From an uncultured Prevotellaceae bacterium (lineage in GTDB: Bacteria > Bacteroidota > Bacteroidia > Bacteroidales > Bacteroidaceae): a DNA stretch of 64,000 bases. Both the position numbers and the translations under genes were made by a program. Under the pieces are notes generated by a model that searched no databases, was not told the origin of the DNA, and saw nothing but the letters and a program-made list of their open reading frames with translations. The stretch is taken from positions 107,533-171,532 of the forward strand of contig CAMZHV010000001.1 in the NCBI GenBank assembly GCA_947307015.1, in the 5' to 3' direction. The stretch's first letter is position 1; the number at the start of each line of letters is the position of its first letter. This document shows positions 51,082-60,810 of this stretch, piece by piece.

Positions 51082-52902
51082 ATGAAGACAAGAAACATTA
51101 TTTTCTATTTTATCGCTCTCTTCGCGCTCTGCTCATGCGATGATATGTTCGTGCCGGCAGATGAGAACAATCGCCAGACGGAAGATATGACCGAGGAGTC
51201 AAAATATGCACATGGGCTGCTGATATACGCCTACGATCGACTTCCTTATATAAAGACTACTCAGACGGACATCGCAACGGATGATGCTGTCACCAATCAG
51301 TCTAACAGCGCTTACCTGAATATGGCAACCGGTACATGGGCTGCGGACAACGATCCGATGTCCCAGTGGAACGGCTGTAAGGATGGTATCCAGTATGTTA
51401 ATCTCTTCCTTTCCATCGTGGATAGGGTGAAGTGGGCTCCCAGTGCCGCTTCCAAGCAGCAGATGTTTGTCGATCGCCTGAAGGGCGAAGCTTACGGCCT
51501 TCGTGCTCTTCTCTATTACTATTTGCTGCAGGCTCATGGCGGCTATGCCGATGATGGCAAGCTCTATGGTGTACCTCTGCTGACGGCTCCTGAGGATGGT
51601 AGCTCCGACTTCAATCAGCCCCGTGCCACTTTTGCAGAGTGTGTGCAGCAGTGTTTTGCTGACTGCGACAGTGCTATGGCGCTCCTCCCCGCAGATTTCA
51701 AAGATCTCGAAAGTGGTGAGGTTATCCCTGACAAGTATCTGGCTTTAGGTGCGAATGAATCAGGTTACAACCTCGTGTTCGGCAAAAAGGCATCAGGCCT
51801 CCTGTCAGGCAAGATTGCCGAGGCTATCAAAGCACAGATCGCCCTGCTCGCTGCAAGTCCTGCATTCCGCGAACAGAGCGGGGTGACTTCTGCTGAGGCT
51901 GCTGCTCTTTGCGCCAATGTGCTGAAGCGCATCGGTGGCATGGAGGGCTTTGACGAGACGGGTAGCATTTGGTACAAGAATAAGACGAAGCTGGAACCCA
52001 GCGCATCTGAGATGCCGGAGATCCTCTGGCGCGAATCGCGTCAGAAGGATGATGACCAGGAAAGCGACAATTTCCCCCCAACGTTGTATGGTGACGGTCG
52101 CGTCAATCCTTCTCAAAATCTCGTCGACGCATTCCCGATGCGCAATGGACGTCCCATCACCGACCCCAACTCTGGCTACGATCCGCAGAATCCTTACGCC
52201 AATCGCGACCCGCGTCTCGATGATGATGTGATCTACAACGGTGTCACATTCAGACGAGTGCAGATTATCACGGGCAAGTATCCCAATGATAAGGGTTGGT
52301 CGGATGACAACTTGGGTAGCATCGCCACCTCTACACGTACTGGTTACTACCTGAAGAAACTGCTCCGCGACGATGTCAGCCCATCATCCAGTGGCTCGCT
52401 TATCGAGCAGCAGCACATCTATCCGCGCATCCGCTACACGGAAATCTTCCTTGCATACGCCGAAGCTGCCAACGACGCATGGGGACCCAAGAATGACCCG
52501 ACAAGCGTAGGTTTCACTGCTTACGACGTGATCAAGGCCATCCGTCAGCGTGCAGGACTTGCCACCAACGAGGTCGGAATCCCGCTTCCTGAAGGTGATG
52601 CCTATCTGGAGGAATGTGCTTCCAGTCAGGACAAAATGACCGATCTGATCCGCAACGAGCGTCGCTTGGAGCTCTGCTTCGAGAACAAGCGCTTCTGGGA
52701 TCTCCGTCGTTGGCTGTTGCCACTCAACGAACCTGTGAATGGTGTGAGGATTACCCGCGACGAGGAGACCTTCGAACTCACATACAGCTATTTCGAAGTG
52801 GAGAAGCGTCGCTACGACTCCTCTTATCAGTGCTACGGCCCCATTCCCAAGGGCGAGATCCTCAAATGGAGCAAACTGGTTCAAAACAAGGGATGGCAGT
52901 AA
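51082..52902 (+). CDS. xusD: SusD/RagB glycan-binding lipoprotein 2 (XusD-like)
   Basis: 606-residue SusD-family lipoprotein; lipobox ALCSC with Cys19 followed by Asp-Asp, in line with surface export. Family motifs: KGEAYGLRALLYYYLLQAHGG, RYTEIFLAYAEAANDAWG and NERRLELCFENKRFWDLRRW. Partner of transporter 2, from which it is 15 bases away. Confidence 0.92.
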   Translation: MKTRNIIFYFIALFALCSCDDMFVPADENNRQTEDMTEESKYAHGLLIYAYDRLPYIKTTQTDIATDDAVTNQSNSAYLNMATGTWAADNDPMSQWNGCKDGIQYVNLFLSIVDRVKWAPSAASKQQMFVDRLKGEAYGLRALLYYYLLQAHGGYADDGKLYGVPLLTAPEDGSSDFNQPRATFAECVQQCFADCDSAMALLPADFKDLESGEVIPDKYLALGANESGYNLVFGKKASGLLSGKIAEAIKAQIALLAASPAFREQSGVTSAEAAALCANVLKRIGGMEGFDETGSIWYKNKTKLEPSASEMPEILWRESRQKDDDQESDNFPPTLYGDGRVNPSQNLVDAFPMRNGRPITDPNSGYDPQNPYANRDPRLDDDVIYNGVTFRRVQIITGKYPNDKGWSDDNLGSIATSTRTGYYLKKLLRDDVSPSSSGSLIEQQHIYPRIRYTEIFLAYAEAANDAWGPKNDPTSVGFTAYDVIKAIRQRAGLATNEVGIPLPEGDAYLEECASSQDKMTDLIRNERRLELCFENKRFWDLRRWLLPLNEPVNGVRITRDEETFELTYSYFEVEKRRYDSSYQCYGPIPKGEILKWSKLVQNKGWQ

Positions 52903-52944
52903 TTGGAAAATTGTAAATTGTAAATCGTCAAATTGTAAATTACA

Positions 52945-54126
52945 ATGATGAAACTGAAGAATTATATATATGGTATAGCCTTGGGAGCCGTCGCTCTCAC
53001 CTTTGCCGCTTGCAATGCAGAGAATCAGTTCCCAGACTATGAAGGAGGTACGACAGCCTACTTCGCATATCAGTTCCCAGTACGTACGCTCGTACTTGGT
53101 AACGATATTTACGACAACTCGCTCGACAACGCGCACAAGTGTCAGATATGGTCAACGATGGGCGGAGCCTATCATGGACGCGATGCCTACGTGGATATCG
53201 TCGTCGATGAGTCCCTCTGCGACAACCTTTGGTTCGTGGATGATGGTGGTAATCCGTCAAAACTCGTGCGTCCCATGCCGAAGTCATACTATAGCCTCTC
53301 ATCTGATGTCATTCCTTACAATGGCAACACCCGCGGCTATGTCGAAGTGCAGTTCACGGATGCCTTCTTCAACGATCCGGAAGCCATCAAGAACACCTAT
53401 GTCATTCCACTCTTGATGACTCAGGTCAAGGGTATCGACCGAATCCTTACCGGCACGCCGCGCGAAGGACTCTCTCCCTCGCGCACCAATGTGGAGGACT
53501 GGGACGTCCTGGCTAAGGACTATGTGCTTTATTGCGTGAAGTATATGAACCCCTGGCAAGGGAAATATGTTCGCCGCGGTGTGGACAAGGTGACCGAAAA
53601 TGGCGTAACCCAAACCTATATCCGCAAGGATACGACATTGGTCAACACCGACTTGGAACACTACAAGGAGAACCCCATCAACCAGTACGATGAGATTTGC
53701 GAGATGATCACCAAGAATATGACGCAGGCCATCTTCCCTGTTTCTATCAAGCGTTCTGGTAATCAGGCATCCATGCCTTGCGACCTCATTCTCACATTCG
53801 ATGGCAACAAATGTACCATTTCCACTGAGGACGCTGATGTGACAGCTACTGGTTCCGGCGAGTATATTGTTAAGGGAACAGAACAGCCCGAGTACAAGGA
53901 CTACCAGTGGGGTAGTAACAACGGAGAGCTTGTCCAGCGTGACATTATCCGTTTGGCATACAATGTGACTTTCAAGAAAGGTAAGGTCATTGGATGGGAT
54001 GAAAGGAATCAAAAGGACATTCTCTTGGAAAATGATATTGAGGTCACAACCGCTGATACGCTTGTTGTTCAGACGCGTGAGGCCAACAAGAGAGAGACCT
54101 TCTCACCCAAATACGTTAAACCATAA
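52945..54126 (+). CDS. xusE: XusE-like surface lipoprotein (DUF1735-type)
   Basis: 393 residues; signal and lipobox LTFAAC (Cys22-23) followed by NAENQFPDYEGG. The N-terminal half (TTAYFAYQFPVRTLVLG, YYSLSSDVIPYNGN, FFNDPEAIKNTYVIPLLMT) is the DUF1735 Ig-like domain usual in proteins at this position of xylan loci; the C-terminal half is a second beta domain. Surface glycan-binding role is inferred from the family. It is preceded by a 42-base AT-rich leader with AATTGTAAATTG repeats. Confidence 0.82.
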   Translation: MMKLKNYIYGIALGAVALTFAACNAENQFPDYEGGTTAYFAYQFPVRTLVLGNDIYDNSLDNAHKCQIWSTMGGAYHGRDAYVDIVVDESLCDNLWFVDDGGNPSKLVRPMPKSYYSLSSDVIPYNGNTRGYVEVQFTDAFFNDPEAIKNTYVIPLLMTQVKGIDRILTGTPREGLSPSRTNVEDWDVLAKDYVLYCVKYMNPWQGKYVRRGVDKVTENGVTQTYIRKDTTLVNTDLEHYKENPINQYDEICEMITKNMTQAIFPVSIKRSGNQASMPCDLILTFDGNKCTISTEDADVTATGSGEYIVKGTEQPEYKDYQWGSNNGELVQRDIIRLAYNVTFKKGKVIGWDERNQKDILLENDIEVTTADTLVVQTREANKRETFSPKYVKP

Positions 54127-54142
54127 ATAGGAGGCAAAGCTT

Positions 54143-55780
54143 ATGAAAAAGATATTCTTGATGTTGGCTGTCGGAGCACTTGTTGTTTCCTGTGCCGACT
54201 ATAATGTGACAGATGATTTCACTGCTGAACCCGATCCCACTTTCGTGGAGCCGTATAAGGACTATGCGCCTGTCAAGTCCTACATCGACAGAGCCAAGTA
54301 CCCCAACATGACGCTCGGTGCCCAGCTCAAGGTGGCTGAATTCAACAAGCAGGAACTGTCCCATGCAGCTGCAGTCACCAACTTTGACAATCTTGCTTTC
54401 GGCACGACCCTGATGTCTGGGGCCATCATCAGTGCCAAAGGTATCATGAATTTCCTCGATATGAAGGATCTTCTCGACCATGTGGAAGAGATTGGAGGCG
54501 AAGTGTTTGGCAGCCCCATTGTGGCAAATGCCAATCAGGCTGACAGCTGGCTGGAGCTGCTCATGTCTCCTATCGAAATACCCGTTGACTATGTCGAAGG
54601 CAAGACTGTTAACTACAATGAGATGACGACCTTCACCGGCACGGTGGAAAGCGGAAGTGCAAGTATTGAGAGATATGACAATCAGAATGCCCTCAAGATC
54701 GGAACGAACGCTAAGGTTCGCATCATTGAAGGTTTTGAGGTCGATCCGCTCGCCAAGTACACCACGACATTCTGGGCCAAGTCCGACAAGGACGCTACCT
54801 ACAATATCACTTTCTCCGGTAATAAGGTTAATGGAAGCGGCTCTGATGGCAAGTGGACTTTCAAGGCTGGCAAATGGACAAAGGTGGTGGTGGAAGCTCA
54901 GAGTGCGCCCGACGAGACCGAGGGTTACCTCAGAATCGAGAACACCCGGTCTGGTGTCATCTATATCCAGAAGGTTCAGGTGGGTTATTATCCCGACAAC
55001 CACCGCCCGCAGACCGCGCAGGAACAGATAGACACAATCAACTATGCGCTCAAAGCATGGTGTGAGGGTCTCATGAAGATCAACGAGGGACGTATCAAGT
55101 CGTTCGACCTGATCGACGAGGCTATTGATGCTACGACTGAGATGGAGAACGGTATGTACGACCTCAAACATTCCACCGAAAAGATCTTCTGGCAGGATAT
55201 TCTGGGCAGTGAGAACTATGCTCCTGCTGTATCTAAGATTGCAAGTGCAGCTTACGAGAAATACAAAGGTAAGGCAGACGAGCTGGAGTTCTTCATCAGC
55301 GAGTCGGGTCTCGATAATCAGAAGAAATTTGAGAGCCTCAATTACTGGATTAAGATATGGGATGCCAACGGTGCCAAGATCAATGGTATCAATGCGAAGG
55401 TGAATCTCTTCTATAGCGAGGATCCGGAGACACAGGCAGCCAACGTGGCTTCGCTGAACACCCTCCTCGACAACTTGGCTTCCACCGGCAAGTTGATACG
55501 CCTCTCAAACTTCGACATTAAGTATCAGAATGAGGACGGCGCAAATGTTTCTACCAGTGATATCACGCCAGCTCAGCGTCAGAAGCTCGCTGACTACTAT
55601 GGCTTCGTCATCAAGAGCTACATGAACAAGATTCCACATGAGAAGCAGGCAGGCATTTGCAAGGGCAATATGTCTGACACCAACGATCCCGTAGGTCTCT
55701 GGGCTATTGACTCCAAGAGCAAGGATTGGGTGCGCACGGCCACTTACAAGGCTTTCTGCGATGCCCTCAGCGGAAAATAA
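54143..55780 (+). CDS. GH10-like surface lipoprotein, probably catalytically inactive, with inserted CBM
   Basis: Occupies the place of the Xyn10C xylanase. Lipobox VVSC (Cys17). A GH10 barrel is split by a CBM4/9-like domain (about 150-295; IEGFEVDPLAKYTTTFWAKS), as in known Bacteroidota Xyn10C enzymes. The acid/base Glu is kept (Glu326, FDLIDEAID for WDVVNE), but the nucleophile block TELDI is SNFDI, with Asn456 for Glu, and the RGHTLVWHSQ strand is replaced by VFGSPIVANANQ. So it is most likely a xylan-binding pseudoenzyme rather than a hydrolase. 545 residues; 16 bases after xusE. Confidence 0.78.
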   Translation: MKKIFLMLAVGALVVSCADYNVTDDFTAEPDPTFVEPYKDYAPVKSYIDRAKYPNMTLGAQLKVAEFNKQELSHAAAVTNFDNLAFGTTLMSGAIISAKGIMNFLDMKDLLDHVEEIGGEVFGSPIVANANQADSWLELLMSPIEIPVDYVEGKTVNYNEMTTFTGTVESGSASIERYDNQNALKIGTNAKVRIIEGFEVDPLAKYTTTFWAKSDKDATYNITFSGNKVNGSGSDGKWTFKAGKWTKVVVEAQSAPDETEGYLRIENTRSGVIYIQKVQVGYYPDNHRPQTAQEQIDTINYALKAWCEGLMKINEGRIKSFDLIDEAIDATTEMENGMYDLKHSTEKIFWQDILGSENYAPAVSKIASAAYEKYKGKADELEFFISESGLDNQKKFESLNYWIKIWDANGAKINGINAKVNLFYSEDPETQAANVASLNTLLDNLASTGKLIRLSNFDIKYQNEDGANVSTSDITPAQRQKLADYYGFVIKSYMNKIPHEKQAGICKGNMSDTNDPVGLWAIDSKSKDWVRTATYKAFCDALSGK

Positions 55781-55797
55781 ATGATATGGAAGGTAAA

Positions 55798-55952
55798 GAA
55801 GTTAAAGGAAGTTATGTCGCTTCGCGACGGAAGTTAAGTGGTCTTCGACCACAGACGATAGTAATGCCGTTGTCACAGGTGTCGTCTTTAACTTCCGTGG
55901 CCGTAGGCCACATAACTTCATATAACTTCCGCGCCGCAGGCGCATAACTTCC
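55798..55952. repeat. Cluster of four hairpins separated by GGAAGTTA/TAACTTCC
   Basis: Hairpins GTCGCTTCGCGAC (55816-55828), GTGGTCTTCGACCAC (55838-55852), GTGGCCGTAGGCCAC (55897-55911) and GCGCCGCAGGCGC (55931-55943) are bracketed by GGAAGTTAt on the left and aTAACTTCC on the right, giving an overall inverted layout. It fills most of the 264-base gap after the GH10-like gene; 55975-56040 is an A/T-only style leader for the next gene. Confidence 0.8.
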
Positions 55953-56044
55953 AAACTCTGAACATAGGAAAAGTTAAATTATTAACTATTAATTATCAAT
56001 TATTTATTATTAACTATTTAATTATTAACAAATTTCATTTCATT

Positions 56045-58267
56045 ATGAAAAAGTTTCTTACTCTTGTTGCTCTCTTGGCAGTAGCTCTGGGAGCAAAGGC
56101 AGAATGGGTAGAAGATTACAAGATCGACTACTCAACTAGCACGGCTTTTCCGTTCTATGTCATGGGTTATGTGCCCGAGTGGTTTGACGGTGTCATGACC
56201 GACTTCGGCGCCATGTTCAAGTATGTCGAAGCAAAGGAAGGCGCCGAAGAAACCAGCGATGTCATTGTCAAGACAGCAGGCGGCGCCGAGTATTACAAGA
56301 TTGCCTTGGAATCTCCGGCATGGCACCAGTATTTCATCGCCGATGGCATCCCCACTGAGCTTGATGGCACTTACACCGTGAAGGCTATGGTCAAGGCTTC
56401 TGAGTCTTGCGCCATCAACGTCAACTTAGGTTGGGGTTGGAACGAAGGCCAGAGCATGGGCACCACCGTTGCTATTGGCACGGAATGGGAAGAGGTAGAA
56501 TGGGAGTACAGCGGTGTTGGCGGCACTTCCTGCAACCTCGTCGCACAGCCCGGTGGTACAACAGCCACTATTGAATGGAAGTGGCTCACCGTTTCCCACA
56601 ACCAGAAGGAGCAGCGCCCCGTTGAGTGGATCGAGCATATCACCAACGGAAATGCTGAGACTGCTTGGCCGGCATGGGCTCTTGAAGAGACAGATGGCAT
56701 CAACGCTAACTGGCGTGGCAACCGTGCTGGAGAAATCTGTGCATGGGCTCTGACAATGGGTCGCAATTTTGACGATCAGAACACCGTGATCTCTGAAGAT
56801 AGTCCTCGTGCTCGTCCTTTCCCCGCTGATATCGAAGCTGAAGCAGGAAATGAAAGCAACCATGTCTTCGCCGTTCACGTGACGAAGATCGAAAAGATTG
56901 ACGACGATGCTTCTATCCAGTGGTCCAACCAGTTCTGGATTCAGTCTCCTCAAGGCTGGAAGAGCGGCACGCAGATCAAGATTCACTTCCGCTATAAGGC
57001 AGAAAAGGCAGCAAAGGCAGCTACGCAGATCCACAAGGAGCATCCGTCTGATTACCTCCATTGGGATGCTGTTGGTGACGTGAACTTCACCACCGAATGG
57101 CAGGAGTTCGACAAGACCATCACGTTCAATGAGTCACAAGGTTCTGGTTGGTCTCTCGCATTCAACCTTACCGCAGAGTCAACGGTTGACGCTCCTCAGG
57201 AGCCCAATATCTTCTACTTCGACGATCTCTCTTGGCAGACCATGAAGCTCGACGAAGGTCTCTTCGTCGCTTCTTCCAACTCTGAGACTGGTATTGAATA
57301 TGACTTTGACAACGCTACAGAATTGACTTACAACGAAGACCTGCAGGCTTATGTCGCAGTTGTTGGTAAGGTCGGTCAGCAGGATTCATGGGTCAATGAG
57401 GCTATGGTATCCACCGTGCGCGGCAACGATGCTGCCTTCAAGGGTGCTACCCTGAAGCCCTCTGGCGCTATCGTCAACGATCCTGACGAGTGGGTCAACT
57501 ACACGGAGGCCGCTCTTGCTAAGATCAAGTTCCCCGCAGCTGGCGTATGGCAAGTTGCTGTTGATACCGAGAACAAGCAGATGAACTTCATTAAGCTCGA
57601 AGGCGAACAGGATAAGGCTCCTATCGAGATCAATCCTAACATGACGCTTGTTACTGTCAATGGTCAGGAGAGAGAGTACACCGAAGCTGAGGCAGAGGCA
57701 GCGGGACTTGAGAAGCCCGAACCTGCCGGCCAGGCTTGGGACAACCAGTTCTTCATCTATGCTAATCGCCCGCTTGATACAGGTGAAACCACCGTTCTCA
57801 CGTTCAAGTACAAAGCTTCTCGCGATGCCAGAACTACAACGCAGTGCCACGGCGAACCGGGTGCTTACATGCACTGGGGTGCTATTGGCGACGTGAACTT
57901 CACTACCGAATGGCAGGAGTTCGAAATGACATTTACTGTTCCCGCTGAGGCCAATGGTATGCGTTCTATCGCCTTCAACATGGCTGAGATCAAGGAAGCT
58001 TGTGTCTATGAGATCACGGAAGTTGTCTGGAAGCTCGAGGACGAGACCGAGTCTCTCATCGACCAGGAAGGCAGCAAGAACTTCTACGTCAAGGAAGGTG
58101 CTGGCACCGATCCTTACGTGTTCGGAACCGAACCCGGTGGAGACGGCGTCATCAACGTCAAGAAGAGCGACAACGCTTCTTCCGCTACCTACAACCTCGC
58201 TGGTCAGCGTGTTAACGAAGGCTACAAGGGCGTTGTCATCAAGAATGGCAAGAAGTCTCTTCAGTAA
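56045..58267 (+). CDS. Secreted protein with duplicated carbohydrate-binding-like modules
   Basis: 740 residues, signal peptide (MKKFLTLVALLAVALGAKA). No catalytic domain recognised. CBM4/9-like beta-sandwiches: one at about 20-190, and a duplicated module at about 285-400 and 565-670 that shares GDVNFTTEWQEF in both copies. The C-terminus YNLAGQRVNEGYKGVVIKNG is a Prevotella-type secretion/sorting tail. Codon use is that of highly expressed genes. Position inside the xylan locus suggests a glycan-binding surface or secreted protein. A hairpin terminator follows. Confidence 0.72.
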   Translation: MKKFLTLVALLAVALGAKAEWVEDYKIDYSTSTAFPFYVMGYVPEWFDGVMTDFGAMFKYVEAKEGAEETSDVIVKTAGGAEYYKIALESPAWHQYFIADGIPTELDGTYTVKAMVKASESCAINVNLGWGWNEGQSMGTTVAIGTEWEEVEWEYSGVGGTSCNLVAQPGGTTATIEWKWLTVSHNQKEQRPVEWIEHITNGNAETAWPAWALEETDGINANWRGNRAGEICAWALTMGRNFDDQNTVISEDSPRARPFPADIEAEAGNESNHVFAVHVTKIEKIDDDASIQWSNQFWIQSPQGWKSGTQIKIHFRYKAEKAAKAATQIHKEHPSDYLHWDAVGDVNFTTEWQEFDKTITFNESQGSGWSLAFNLTAESTVDAPQEPNIFYFDDLSWQTMKLDEGLFVASSNSETGIEYDFDNATELTYNEDLQAYVAVVGKVGQQDSWVNEAMVSTVRGNDAAFKGATLKPSGAIVNDPDEWVNYTEAALAKIKFPAAGVWQVAVDTENKQMNFIKLEGEQDKAPIEINPNMTLVTVNGQEREYTEAEAEAAGLEKPEPAGQAWDNQFFIYANRPLDTGETTVLTFKYKASRDARTTTQCHGEPGAYMHWGAIGDVNFTTEWQEFEMTFTVPAEANGMRSIAFNMAEIKEACVYEITEVVWKLEDETESLIDQEGSKNFYVKEGAGTDPYVFGTEPGGDGVINVKKSDNASSATYNLAGQRVNEGYKGVVIKNGKKSLQ

Positions 58268-58307
58268 TAGCCCCGATTCCGCTTATCATTAATTATCTTT
58301 AATGCAG

Positions 58308-60301
<1,994 letters not shown>

Positions 60302-60333
60302 TTCGCTGCATCAGGCATCACACTTGCTCACTA

Positions 60334-60408
60334 CGTCTAAGCGTTTTTGCAAATTCGTCTATATGATTTTGCAACTTCGCTTAGACGTTTTTATGCTTTT
60401 GTTTAGGC
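60334..60408. repeat. 22-bp tandem repeat, locus 2
   Basis: Units start at 60334, 60356, 60378 and 60400 (partial), same period and consensus (CGTCTATATGATTTTGCAAC) as 30385-30460. Units 1 and 3 also form a perfect inverted repeat CGTCTAAGCG/CGCTTAGACG. It lies after the esterase gene, in the 229-base gap before the peptide gene. Confidence 0.85.
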
Positions 60409-60490
60409 CGGTCAAGATAATAGAGATGATTGAATTAGAGAGAAACAACGTTTTTTGACGTGATTATTTTGCTATATCGTGGGAAATACG

Positions 60491-60498
60491 TACTTTTG
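60491..60498 (+). promoter_or_regulatory. Promoter -7 box for the small peptide/sialidase unit
   Basis: TACTTTTG matches TAnnTTTG, 33 bases before the ATG at 60531. Confidence 0.55.
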
Positions 60499-60530
60499 CA
60501 CGCACATCTTGTAAACTCAACAATAGCAGT

Positions 60531-60704
60531 ATGAAAAAAATGTATCTTGCCCCAGGCATCAGTGCCCACACTTTTGTGTGCGAGCAGCATCTTTTGCTTA
60601 CGTCTTTGAAAGTAGGCGGCAAAGCCAGCAATGCTGAAGACATTGGCTTTGCCAAAGAAAACACCAACACCGAGGACGGTGAATTTTGGGATCATGAATG
60701 GTAA
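60531..60704 (+). CDS. 57-residue peptide of unknown function
   Basis: ATG preceded by a promoter box and AACAATAGCAGT. The peptide starts MKKMYLAPGISAHTFVCEQ, continues LLLTSLKVGGKAS and ends in an acidic tail with AKENTNTEDGEFWDHEW. I recognise the outline (MKK-x-Y-x-x-P start, LL-x-x-S centre, acidic Trp-rich end) as one common in small uncharacterised Prevotella proteins, usually left unannotated. No signal peptide or membrane segment. It could be a secreted or modified peptide precursor, but no maturation gene is next to it. The sialidase gene begins 107 bases later. Confidence 0.55.
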   Translation: MKKMYLAPGISAHTFVCEQHLLLTSLKVGGKASNAEDIGFAKENTNTEDGEFWDHEW

Positions 60705-60716
60705 CCTTGAAACATT

Positions 60717-60782
60717 ATGACTACGATGAAACAGTTAAAGTATATCCTTGCGACTCTGCTCTTATGTGTCAACAATAATTAG
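60717..60782 (+). CDS. 21-codon ORF resembling a truncated signal peptide
   Basis: MTTMKQLKYILATLLLCVNNN then TAG. It has the charged-hydrophobic pattern of a signal peptide but stops at once. It may be a leader ORF or the remnant of a deleted exported protein between the peptide and sialidase genes. Confidence 0.25.
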   Translation: MTTMKQLKYILATLLLCVNNN

Positions 60783-60810
60783 GAAAAGACAAAACTAAAA
60801 GAAAAATATT

